Positions 1 to 5,323 of a stretch of DNA of 5,390 nucleotides are shown here, one piece after another. The stretch is taken from contig DMJQ01000194.1 of assembly GCA_003457065.1 (NCBI GenBank), forward strand, positions 24,821 to 30,210. The letters run 5' to 3'. Position numbers and translations under genes: made by a program. The first letter of the stretch is position 1. Every line of letters begins with the position of its first letter. The stretch comes from Clostridiales bacterium. GTDB taxonomy: Bacteria > Bacillota > Clostridia > Tissierellales > Sedimentibacteraceae. The notes under the pieces are model-generated. The model did not search any database and had not been told where the DNA came from. It saw only the letters and a list, made by a program, of their open reading frames with translations.

Positions 1-391
1 AGATTGTTTTCAGATCGCCTTTGCCAGGTGCTGACAGCAATACTTTTTTAGCTCCTGCTTTGATGTGAGCTTCTGCTTTTTCTCTGTCGTTAAATTTGCC
101 TGTGCAGTCTATAACCAAGTCGATATCAAGCTCTTTCCAATTGCAGTTTTCAGGATCTTTAACTCTTGATGTAACTATTTCATTTCCGTCCACAACCAGA
201 ATGTTGTCTTTGTAAGAAATTTTATCTGTCATGAAGTTGCCGTGAGCCGTATCATATTTCAATAAATAAGCCAAAGTATCAACTTCTGAATTTGTATTGA
301 TTGCAACAACCTTAAAGTCGCTGTCCTGTGCCATTAACCTCAGTGCTAATCTTCCTATTCTTCCAAAACCGTTAATCGCTACTCTTACCAT
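1..391 (-). CDS. gap: Glyceraldehyde-3-phosphate dehydrogenase, N-terminal part (runs off window)
   Basis: Cytosolic glycolytic enzyme converting glyceraldehyde 3-phosphate, phosphate and NAD(P)+ to 1,3-bisphosphoglycerate. About 130 of an expected ~335 residues are visible; the catalytic Cys domain lies outside the window. My translation shows the Rossmann dinucleotide motif NGFGRIGR at residues 7-14, LLKYDTAHG near 43-51, a CTGKF strand near 96-100 and AGAKKVLLSAPGKG near 113-126, all standard GAPDH landmarks. ATG at 391-389 follows an AGGAGG ribosome binding site (complement of about 396-402) at normal spacing. It lies 37 nt after cggR on the same strand with no hairpin or promoter seen between, so it is probably co-transcribed and CggR-controlled. 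Odd point: in the loop after the second beta strand (AINTNSE, 30-36), Thr33 takes the place of the Asp that usually gives NAD preference, resembling GapB-type enzymes. The family call is secure; the GapA-like or GapB-like role is open. Confidence 0.96.
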   Translation of the reverse strand, partial: MVRVAINGFGRIGRLALRLMAQDSDFKVVAINTNSEVDTLAYLLKYDTAHGNFMTDKISYKDNILVVDGNEIVTSRVKDPENCNWKELDIDLVIDCTGKFNDREKAEAHIKAGAKKVLLSAPGKGDLKTI

Positions 392-428
392 ATAATCCTC
401 CTATTTAAAAAACATAATTTTATTATTA

Positions 429-1454
429 TTATAATTCTAATATCCTTTTGGCAGCAGCTTCATCTGTCACAAGGATAAAATTATTATTGAACTTAGATAT
501 CGCATAAATTGCTTCAGCTTTAGAACTTCCTGCCGCTACACCCAAGGCATTATCTATTGTTTTGAAATTTTCCAACGTTATTCCAACAGAATTAGTCTGC
601 ATCTTCACATTTCCGTCTTTGTCAAAAAAGTAACCGAAAGCTTCTGCAGTCAGGTTTTCAGATTCTATCTTTCTGAAAACATTCTGGTCGGCTTTTCTTC
701 TTATTGCCATATCTCTTGCGTTGCCCATGCCGAATACCAATAAATTTATTCTCTGTATGTCCGCAAGAACATTATTTATCATCTTGTTGTTTTTTAATAT
801 GTTTAATTCCTGCTCATCCAGATTGTCAGGTATGTGCAGAAGTTTGTAGGTGGCACCCAGCTTTTCCGCCATGTTGGCAGCTATGGTGTTTGCCTGAATC
901 TCCAGTTCCTCGCTTAAACCGCCTCTCGCCGGCAGAACCAAAAGACTTTTAGTTCCTTTTTTTCTTTTCATCTGATTTACTACACAAGCCATGGTAGTTC
1001 CGCCGGATATTCCTAAAACCGTATCATTTTTTATAAGATCCAATACGATCTCCGCAGCTTTTTTGCCTAAGTCATTAAAATTAAAGCTGTCCTTCTCTGC
1101 ATCTCCCGATACAACAGCGACCCTCTTTAGTTTTAGTTTTTCCATGAGTTTTAATTCCATGTCAGACAAATTTTTTATGTAATAAAATGTGTTATGAATT
1201 TCCGAAAGCAGGTCTAATCCTTTTTCCGTAAGATTCACTCCTGAAATCTGAATTTCAATTAAATCCATTTCTTTTAATTTATCAATTTCAGTGCGCATAG
1301 TTCTTTCAGTCATTCCAAGTCTGGCAGATAAATTTCTTCTTCCTATGGGCTGATACATACTTACTACTTTAAGAATCTCATATCTTTTCATTAATAAATC
1401 AACAGTGTCAGGAACTATTTTGTTTTGTATTTCAAGTATTTTATTTATATTCAT
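429..1454 (-). CDS. cggR: Central glycolytic genes regulator CggR (SorC family repressor)
   Basis: DNA-binding repressor of the glycolytic operon that senses fructose-1,6-bisphosphate. I place the start at 1454, giving 341 aa, close to the ~340 aa of Bacillus subtilis CggR. GGAGG (complement of 1459-1463) lies 4 nt before this ATG. An in-frame ATG at 1490 would add 12 unlike residues, lies inside the operator and lacks a ribosome binding site. A winged helix-turn-helix sits near residues 37-70 (NLSARLGMTERTMRTEIDKL). The sugar-phosphate domain follows, with GISGGTTM (148-155), ARGGLSEELEIQANTIA (176-192), FGMGNARDMA (241-250), EAFGYFFDKDG (271-281) and GVAAGSSKAEAI (305-316). Thr153, Thr154, Arg177, Gln187, Glu271 and Lys312 fall about two residues from the effector-contacting residues I recall for the B. 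subtilis protein. Gap follows 37 nt downstream, and a CggR operator precedes the gene, so autoregulation is expected. Confidence 0.95.
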   Translation of the reverse strand: MNINKILEIQNKIVPDTVDLLMKRYEILKVVSMYQPIGRRNLSARLGMTERTMRTEIDKLKEMDLIEIQISGVNLTEKGLDLLSEIHNTFYYIKNLSDMELKLMEKLKLKRVAVVSGDAEKDSFNFNDLGKKAAEIVLDLIKNDTVLGISGGTTMACVVNQMKRKKGTKSLLVLPARGGLSEELEIQANTIAANMAEKLGATYKLLHIPDNLDEQELNILKNNKMINNVLADIQRINLLVFGMGNARDMAIRRKADQNVFRKIESENLTAEAFGYFFDKDGNVKMQTNSVGITLENFKTIDNALGVAAGSSKAEAIYAISKFNNNFILVTDEAAAKRILEL

Positions 1455-1465
1455 AATGCCTCCGG

Positions 1466-1500
1466 GATAGAAAATGTCCCATATATACAATTTACGTCCC
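1466..1500 (-). promoter_or_regulatory. CggR operator (two direct repeats)
   Basis: On the minus strand GGGAC-N6-TGTA (complement 1500-1486) is followed by GGGAC-N6-TATC (complement 1480-1466). The two GGGAC boxes start exactly 20 nt apart. This is the layout of the Bacillus subtilis CggR operator, two GGGAC-N6-TGTC-like repeats at about two helical turns, with slightly degenerate second halves here. It lies from about +1 to +35 of the predicted cggR transcript and ends three bases before the GGAGG ribosome binding site. That position fits a repressor that blocks elongating or initiating polymerase. The match is read by eye from known family sites. Confidence 0.85.
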
Positions 1501-1507
1501 TATCTTC

Positions 1508-1535
1508 ATTCTATCATATAATATTTATATTGCAA
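1508..1535 (-). promoter_or_regulatory. Promoter proximal to cggR
   Basis: Minus-strand -35 TTGCAA (complement 1535-1530), a 16-nt spacer and -10 TAGAAT (complement 1513-1508), with a TGA just upstream giving an extended -10 (TGATAGAAT). Predicted start is near 1501, directly abutting the CggR operator. The hexamers are imperfect, but placement next to the operator supports the call. Confidence 0.65.
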
Positions 1536-1600
1536 TACTCTTTTTTGATATTTCTGGGTTATTTGTTCGGCATAAACAAGAATGGGCAAGCAGAAATGTG

Positions 1601-1679
1601 TTATACTGTATGTTTTATAACGCCATATGTGTTCTACTATTAAGATTATAGCACACCTTACCGTCCATGTACAGTATAA
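1601..1679. repeat. Inverted pair of 10-bp repeats flanking a promoter
   Basis: TTATACTGTA at 1601-1610 and its exact reverse complement TACAGTATAA at 1670-1679 bound a 79-bp segment. Each arm is also a pseudo-palindrome centred on TAC-W-GTA. On the minus strand the right arm overlaps the -35 element of the promoter at 1673-1645, and the left arm lies about 30 nt past its start. They could be paired operators for an unknown repressor, a long stem-loop in the leader, or terminal repeats of a tiny decayed mobile element. A 6-bp hairpin (GTTATA/TATAAC, 1600-1621) and a 7-bp one (CATAAAA/TTTTATG, 1685-1707) are also present. I see no coding sequence in the 1536-1777 gap. Confidence 0.5.
1645..1673 (-). 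promoter_or_regulatory. Upstream extended -10 promoter, cggR direction
   Basis: Minus-strand -35 TGTACA (complement 1673-1668), a 17-nt spacer and a perfect -10 TATAAT (complement 1650-1645) preceded by TGC, forming the extended -10 TGCTATAAT. Predicted start is near 1638, about 184 nt upstream of the cggR ATG. It lies after the rpoN terminator and upstream of the operator-linked promoter. It would give cggR-gap a second promoter that must read through the CggR operator, or a short leader RNA. Confidence 0.55.
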
Positions 1680-1721
1680 ATTCGCATAAAAATGCAGCAG
1701 TTTTATGTGGTTATGGCATAC

Positions 1722-1753
1722 AAAAAAGAATATACTTCTGTCAGTATATTCTT
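1722..1753 (-). terminator. Rho-independent terminator of rpoN
   Basis: Perfect 10-bp inverted repeat AAGAATATAC (1726-1735) and GTATATTCTT (1744-1753) with an 8-nt loop. On the minus strand the stem runs straight into a T tract (complement 1727-1722). It starts 24 nt after the rpoN stop codon. The stem is AT-rich, so efficiency may be moderate. On the plus strand there is no T tract. Confidence 0.75.
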
Positions 1754-1777
1754 GCTTAAATCTAACTGATAATTAAA

Positions 1778-3187
1778 TTAATATCTTCTTCTCATTGATG
1801 AAGACGGTATTCTCATTTCATCTCTGTATTTAGCCACTGTCCTTCTTGAAATATTTATGCCCTCAGAACTTAACATTTCTGATATTTTCTGATCGCTTAA
1901 AGGCTTTTGTGAATTTTCCTCATCAATTAGTTTCTTTATCTGAGTTTTAACGCTGGTGGAGGATACTCCGTCACCGTCTGATTCAATGCTGCTTGCAAAG
2001 AAATATTTAAGTTCAAACAGCCCTCTCGGTGTCTGCACATACTTTCCGTTTGTTGCTCTGCTCACCGTTGATTCGTGAACACCTATATCATCTGCAACAT
2101 CCTTTAAAACCAAAGGTTTAAGCGCAGTCTTGCCTTCATCGAAAAACTTTCTCTGAAACTTCAGTATGGACTCCGTAACCCTGTACAAAGTCATTCTTCT
2201 CTGCTCGATGCTCTTAATCAACCACATCGAAGAATTTAATTTATCAGACAGAAATTTGTTTGCCTCCTTGTCATCAAGGTTATTGATCATACTTCTGTAA
2301 TAATTGCTTATTGTGAGCGTCGGAAGGTTGTTGTCATTGACTATGATGATGTATTCATCACCGATTTTTTCTATAGTCACGTCCGGTACAATATATCTGA
2401 TATTATCGCTGTCAACTATGAAGCCTCTTGACGGTTTGGGTTCAAGCATTTTTATAATGTCACATATGCCTTGAACACGCATCACACTTATCTTTAAATC
2501 CTTGGCAATTTTCTGAACTTTATTTGTGGCAATCTCCTCCAAGTAATCTTCGGCTATTATATATGCATTTTTATCCTGTATACCCTTTTCCTTCAGCTGT
2601 ATCATAAGACACTCGCTTAAGTTTCTCGCACCAACCCCCACAGGATCAAATGTCTGAATCAATCTTAAAACTCTTTCAACTTCAACAACATCTTCATTTA
2701 ACAGAAGACTTATGTCCTGCAAGGAACATCCCAAATATCCTTTCTTGTCGAGAGATTCTACAATAAATTCTCCGATTCTTTTTTCCTTGTTCGTTTTTAC
2801 GGAAACACCCAGCTGAACCATAAGGTGATCCTTTAAAGACATTTTTTTGGATGTATAGCTTTCAAAGGATTGTTTTTCTTCTGAATCGACATTTCTTTCA
2901 TACGCTTTGTAGCTTATGTCATCATACTTTTCTGTGATTTCCCTCCAATCGATTTCATCGTCGCTGTCACTCTTTTCAACACTGTCCCGATCACGATCAT
3001 CGCCGGAAACAGATTCCTGATTTTTATTATCAGCAGATTCAAGAAAAGGATTTACCTCTAACTGTTTGTATATAAATTCCATTAGTTCTACATTGTTGAA
3101 CTGCAGAATTTGAATAGCTTGTCTTAATTCAGGCGTCATTATAAGCTTTTGAGTTTGTGACAGGTTTAGTTCAAAACCCATTTTCAT
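1778..3187 (-). CDS. rpoN: RNA polymerase sigma-54 factor
   Basis: Alternative sigma factor (also called SigL) that directs RNA polymerase to -24/-12 promoters and needs an ATP-driven enhancer-binding activator to open them. The 469-aa length is normal. Region I is Q/L-rich at residues 1-50 (LNLSQTQKLIMTPELRQAIQ), followed by an acidic linker at about 52-80 rich in D, E and S. The core-binding domain spans about 115-330 (DPVGVGARNLSECL at 181-194). The DNA-binding helix-turn-helix carries signature 1, PLVLKDVADDIGVHESTVSR, at 358-377. The RpoN box SRRTVAKYRD at 448-457 reads the -24 element. ATG at 3187 has AAGGAG 7 nt upstream (complement 3200-3195); Met3 at 3181 would be too far. It is transcribed alone from its own promoter and ends in its own terminator. 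No enhancer-binding protein is in the window, so the regulon cannot be inferred here. Confidence 0.97.
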   Translation of the reverse strand: MKMGFELNLSQTQKLIMTPELRQAIQILQFNNVELMEFIYKQLEVNPFLESADNKNQESVSGDDRDRDSVEKSDSDDEIDWREITEKYDDISYKAYERNVDSEEKQSFESYTSKKMSLKDHLMVQLGVSVKTNKEKRIGEFIVESLDKKGYLGCSLQDISLLLNEDVVEVERVLRLIQTFDPVGVGARNLSECLMIQLKEKGIQDKNAYIIAEDYLEEIATNKVQKIAKDLKISVMRVQGICDIIKMLEPKPSRGFIVDSDNIRYIVPDVTIEKIGDEYIIIVNDNNLPTLTISNYYRSMINNLDDKEANKFLSDKLNSSMWLIKSIEQRRMTLYRVTESILKFQRKFFDEGKTALKPLVLKDVADDIGVHESTVSRATNGKYVQTPRGLFELKYFFASSIESDGDGVSSTSVKTQIKKLIDEENSQKPLSDQKISEMLSSEGINISRRTVAKYRDEMRIPSSSMRRRY

Positions 3188-3209
3188 AATATCACTCCTT
3201 GCTATATAT

Positions 3210-3237
3210 ATTATACCAAAATTTATTAATATTTCAA
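3210..3237 (-). promoter_or_regulatory. rpoN promoter
   Basis: Minus-strand -35 TTGAAA (complement 3237-3232), a 16-nt spacer and -10 TATAAT (complement 3215-3210) with TGG just upstream (extended -10). Predicted start is near 3203, only about 16 nt before the ATG, so the leader holds little beyond the AAGGAG site. Good consensus match, read by eye. Confidence 0.65.
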
Positions 3238-3353
3238 TATTTATTATAATCTTTACAATTATTAAAAATTATTGCTTTGTTATATTATTATATCAAATAA
3301 ATATTAAATATGCTAAATGTATTTTATGCAAATAAATATTTTTTTATTTACAC
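3238..3353. other. AT-rich spacer between divergent promoters
   Basis: Very AT-rich stretch between the rpoN and riboswitch promoters with no open reading frame I can support. It contains a 12-nt direct repeat, CAAATAAATATT, at 3294-3305 and 3329-3340 (start-to-start 35 nt). The A/T runs could act as upstream promoter elements, but such repeats also arise by chance at this composition. Confidence 0.4.
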
Positions 3354-3382
3354 TTGCTTTTTATTTTAAAAAAGTATATACT
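3354..3382 (+). promoter_or_regulatory. Promoter of the glycine riboswitch operon
   Basis: TTGCTT (3354-3359), a 17-nt spacer and TATACT (3377-3382), with predicted start near 3389. This is about 60 nt upstream of the aptamer and leaves the hairpin at 3413-3441 inside the leader. It is the best sigma-A-type candidate I find in the region. Confidence 0.55.
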
Positions 3383-3412
3383 TGCCACTAATAAAATAGA
3401 TTATGGATGAAA

Positions 3413-3441
3413 CCGGCGGAAAATTTATGATTGACCGTCGG
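3413..3441 (+). ncRNA. GC-rich leader hairpin, possible ghost aptamer remnant
   Basis: CCGGCGG (3413-3419) pairs with CCGTCGG (3435-3441) over 7 bp including one G-U, around a 15-nt loop. It stands out as GC-rich in an AT-rich leader and sits 9 nt upstream of the glycine aptamer, where a tandem glycine riboswitch would carry its first aptamer. It is too short to be a working aptamer. The following CGGACATGA resembles the 3' end of a first aptamer plus linker. Read as a shrunken partner domain by analogy with known singlet glycine riboswitches; that part is inference. Confidence 0.45.
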
Positions 3442-3450
3442 CGGACATGA

Positions 3451-3530
3451 CTCTGGAGAGACTCATATGAGCACCGAAGGGGAAAGTTACTACAGTAATA
3501 GTAATGAAACTCTCAGGTAAAAGAACAGAG
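3451..3530 (+). promoter_or_regulatory. Glycine riboswitch aptamer
   Basis: Cis-acting RNA of the gcvT/glycine class (Rfam glycine riboswitch type) in the 5' leader of the ACT-UPF0210 operon. P1 is CTCTG (3451-3455) with CAGAG (3526-3530). P2 is GAGAG (3456-3460) with CTCTC (3510-3514). The hallmark conserved core is present: GCACCGAAGGGGAAAG (3471-3486) and AAACTCTCAGGTAAAAG (3507-3523). Two peripheral hairpins are visible, CTC/GAG around ATAT at 3462-3471, and GTTACTA (3486-3492) with TAGTAAT (3499-3505). The sequence resembles the second aptamer of tandem glycine riboswitches. Only one full aptamer is present. A terminator follows 37 nt downstream, so control is probably by transcription termination. 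Confidence 0.95.
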
Positions 3531-3566
3531 ATATAAAATACATTGTATTTTTTATTTTTGTTTTTC

Positions 3567-3590
3567 AAAGAGACTCCCGGTCTCTTTTTT
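3567..3590 (+). terminator. Riboswitch expression-platform terminator
   Basis: AAAGAGAC (3567-3574) pairs with GTCTCTTT (3580-3587) around a 5-nt loop, followed by a T tract to 3590. It lies between the aptamer and the first gene. AGAGACTC in its left arm (3569-3576) is an exact copy of aptamer sequence at 3457-3464, so the terminator 3' arm can also pair with the aptamer P2 strand. A weaker AT-only hairpin (AAAATAC 3535-3541 with GTATTTT 3545-3551, then T-rich) lies just upstream and may be an auxiliary stop. Confidence 0.85.
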
Positions 3591-3627
3591 ATTATTTTAG
3601 GATAAATATAAGCAATCGGAGGACATA

Positions 3628-3897
3628 ATGAAAGGAATCATAACCATCATAGGTAAGGACAAAGTAGGAATAATTGCAGGTGTCTCAAATCTTTTATCGA
3701 CTAACAACGTAAATATTCTGGATATTAACCAAACTGTAATGAGAGAATATTTCACCATGATAATGCTGGTTGATCTGGATAAAATGAATACAGATTTCGC
3801 AAAATTGCAGCAGCAGCTTGAAAATAAAGCAAATGAATTGTGCATGGATATAAAAATACAGCGTGAAGATATCTTTGAAAAGATGTATGAAATATAA
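3628..3897 (+). CDS. ACT domain-containing protein, UPF0237 family (GcvR-like ACT)
   Basis: Small cytosolic protein of 89 aa, the full length of the UPF0237 family, made of a single ACT fold, a regulatory domain that typically binds amino acids at subunit interfaces. The first strand and ligand loop are GIITIIGKDKVGIIAGVSNL (3-22), with Lys10, Asp11 and Gly14 in the loop. NILDINQTV (29-37) and YFTMIMLVDL (41-50) form the next strands, and the conserved tail is IQREDIFEKMYEI (77-89). GGAGG (3618-3622) lies 5 nt before the ATG. The stop is 9 nt before the next gene's ATG, and that gene's AAGGAG site overlaps the stop, so the two are co-transcribed and probably coupled. From family knowledge this ACT type is related to GcvR, the E. 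coli glycine cleavage repressor. No DNA-binding or enzymatic domain is present. Inference: a glycine or related amino-acid sensor acting on its UPF0210 partner. Confidence 0.93.
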   Translation: MKGIITIIGKDKVGIIAGVSNLLSTNNVNILDINQTVMREYFTMIMLVDLDKMNTDFAKLQQQLENKANELCMDIKIQREDIFEKMYEI

Positions 3898-3906
3898 GGA
3901 GATAAA

Positions 3907-5265
3907 ATGGTAAACTCAAAAAATATATTAGAGACCATTAAAATGGTTGATGAATTAAAATTTGACATAAGAACAATTACAATGGGAATTTCGCTCTTAG
4001 ACTGTGCCGATACGGATGGCAAAAAATCAAGAGACAAAATATATGATAAAATAGCAAAAGTGTCTGAACATTTCGTTGAGACGGCTGAAATGTCAGAAAA
4101 AGAATTCGGCATTCCCATAATAAACAAAAGAATTTCCGTAACGCCTATTTCATTGATTGCAGGCTCCTGCAATGATACCGACTATGTAAAGTTTGCGAAA
4201 GTGCTTGACAAGGCCGCTGATGCGGCAGGCCGGGATTTTCTCGGCGGGTTTTCCGCATTAGTTCAAAAGGGCATGACAAAAGGCGATGAAATCCTTATAA
4301 ATTCAATTCCCCAAGCCTTGGCATCCACAAATAAAGTATGCTCATCCATAAATGTGGCGACAACAAAAGCAGGGATAAACATGGATGCAATTCGTTTAAT
4401 GGGAAAAATCGTAAAGGACACCGCATATCTGACAAGGAATAATGACAGCATAGGCTGTGCGAAGCTGGTTGTATTCGCCAATGCGGTTGAAGACAACCCG
4501 TTTATGGCAGGAGCTTTTCACGGTCCTGGCCAGCCCGAAGCATCTATCAGTGTCGGCGTAAGCGGCCCGGGAGTTGTCAAAAATGCTCTTGAACAGGTCA
4601 GAGGACAGGATTTCACATCAGTTTGCGAAACTATCAAAAAGACGGCTTTTAAACTTACAAGAGCCGGCGAAGTTGTTGCGAAAGAAATTTCACGCATGCT
4701 GAATATACCCTTTGGAATTATGGATTTATCTCTGGCTCCTACCGCAGATATGGGCGACAGTGTGGCAAGAATTTTGGAAGAAATAGGTCTGGAGAGCTGC
4801 GGTGCCCACGGAACAACAGCAGCACTTGCATTGTTAAATGATGCCGTCAAGAAAGGCGGCATCATGGCATCTTCTAATGTCGGAGGCCTGAGCGGAGCTT
4901 TTATCCCCGTAAGCGAAGACGAGGGAATGATTGCCGCAGTAAACAAGGGATCTTTAAACATCGAAAAACTTGAAGCAATGACATGCGTATGCTCAGTAGG
5001 TTTAGACATGATTGCGATTCCGGGAGATACAAAAGCAAGCACAATTTCGGCAATCATGGCTGATGAATGTGCCATCGGAATGATAAATCAAAAAACAACA
5101 GCAGTGAGACTGATTCCGGTATACGGAAAAACAATCGGAGATACAGCAGAGTTTGGAGGTCTGCTTGGAAGAGCGCCAATTATGAAGGTAAGCGAATTTT
5201 CAAGCGATGCTTTTATCGACAGAGGAGGAAAAATTCCGGCACCGATACACAGCTTCAAAAATTAA
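3907..5265 (+). CDS. UPF0210 / DUF711 'PFL family' protein, function unknown
   Basis: Full-length 452-aa member of the UPF0210 family (DUF711), whose usual length is about 445-455 aa. Conserved blocks include [15 protein letters not shown] (19-33), [15 protein letters not shown] (72-86), [20 protein letters not shown] (113-132), [17 protein letters not shown] (190-206), [19 protein letters not shown] (216-234), [20 protein letters not shown] (273-292), [20 protein letters not shown] (299-318), [18 protein letters not shown] (324-341) and the C-terminal PAPIHSFKN (444-452). There is no signal peptide or membrane segment, so it is probably cytosolic. Cysteines occur at 33, 88, 145, 184, 240, 298, 360, 362 and 387. 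'PFL family' is a fold-level label; I see no glycyl-radical motif typical of pyruvate formate-lyase (RVxGY), so no such activity should be assumed. ATG has AAGGAG 5 nt upstream (3896-3901). It pairs with the upstream ACT protein in many Gram-positives. The leader's glycine riboswitch links it to glycine or one-carbon metabolism; the reaction is unknown. Confidence 0.95.
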   Translation: MVNSKNILETIKMVDELKFDIRTITMGISLLDCADTDGKKSRDKIYDKIAKVSEHFVETAEMSEKEFGIPIINKRISVTPISLIAGSCNDTDYVKFAKVLDKAADAAGRDFLGGFSALVQKGMTKGDEILINSIPQALASTNKVCSSINVATTKAGINMDAIRLMGKIVKDTAYLTRNNDSIGCAKLVVFANAVEDNPFMAGAFHGPGQPEASISVGVSGPGVVKNALEQVRGQDFTSVCETIKKTAFKLTRAGEVVAKEISRMLNIPFGIMDLSLAPTADMGDSVARILEEIGLESCGAHGTTAALALLNDAVKKGGIMASSNVGGLSGAFIPVSEDEGMIAAVNKGSLNIEKLEAMTCVCSVGLDMIAIPGDTKASTISAIMADECAIGMINQKTTAVRLIPVYGKTIGDTAEFGGLLGRAPIMKVSEFSSDAFIDRGGKIPAPIHSFKN

Positions 5266-5268
5266 CAG

Positions 5269-5323
5269 CAATTCCAACCGTCCGAAGAATCTCAAATGAG
5301 ATTCTTCGGTTCGTTCGGAATTG
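5269..5323. repeat. Large palindrome after the UPF0210 gene (dispersed repeat or atypical terminator)
   Basis: An inner stem of 12 perfect bp, CCGAAGAATCTC (5282-5293) and GAGATTCTTCGG (5298-5309), surrounds an AAAT loop. An outer arm CAATTCC (5269-5275) pairs with GGAATTG (5317-5323) across an imperfect internal loop. It begins 3 nt after the stop codon, so it could end or stabilise the operon's mRNA. No poly-T tract follows on either strand, which is unlike the other terminators here. The shape and the GAATCTC/GAGATTC core recall dispersed intergenic palindromes common in Clostridia; that resemblance is from memory. Confidence 0.6.

Noticed and set aside
704..1182. Plus-strand open frames opposite cggR
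   Set aside because: Short, without ribosome binding sites, and antisense to a clearly identified gene.
1455..1490. Upstream in-frame ATG (1490) as the cggR start
   Set aside because: It adds 12 residues unlike CggR, has no ribosome binding site and falls inside the operator. The ATG at 1454 has GGAGG and gives the family length.
1425..1643. Plus-strand open frame of 72 codons across the cggR promoter region
   Set aside because: It overlaps the operator and promoter, lacks a ribosome binding site and has no family features; low-complexity hydrophobic translation from AT-rich DNA.
1455..1777. Sigma-54 (-24/-12) promoter near rpoN or cggR
   Set aside because: No convincing TGGCAC-N5-TTGC match found by eye; the TGGCAT near 1715 lacks the downstream TGC element.
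3597..4172. Minus-strand open frame of about 190 codons
   Set aside because: It lies opposite the ACT and UPF0210 genes, spans both, and has no recognisable motif or ribosome binding site; an antisense shadow.
4518..5075. Minus-strand open frame of about 185 codons
   Set aside because: It lies wholly opposite the well-conserved UPF0210 coding sequence; composition-driven shadow.
3907..5265. Reading the 'PFL family' gene as a pyruvate formate-lyase or glycyl-radical enzyme
   Set aside because: No C-terminal glycyl-radical loop (RVxGY type) and no catalytic Cys pair in the expected context; the label only reflects family naming.
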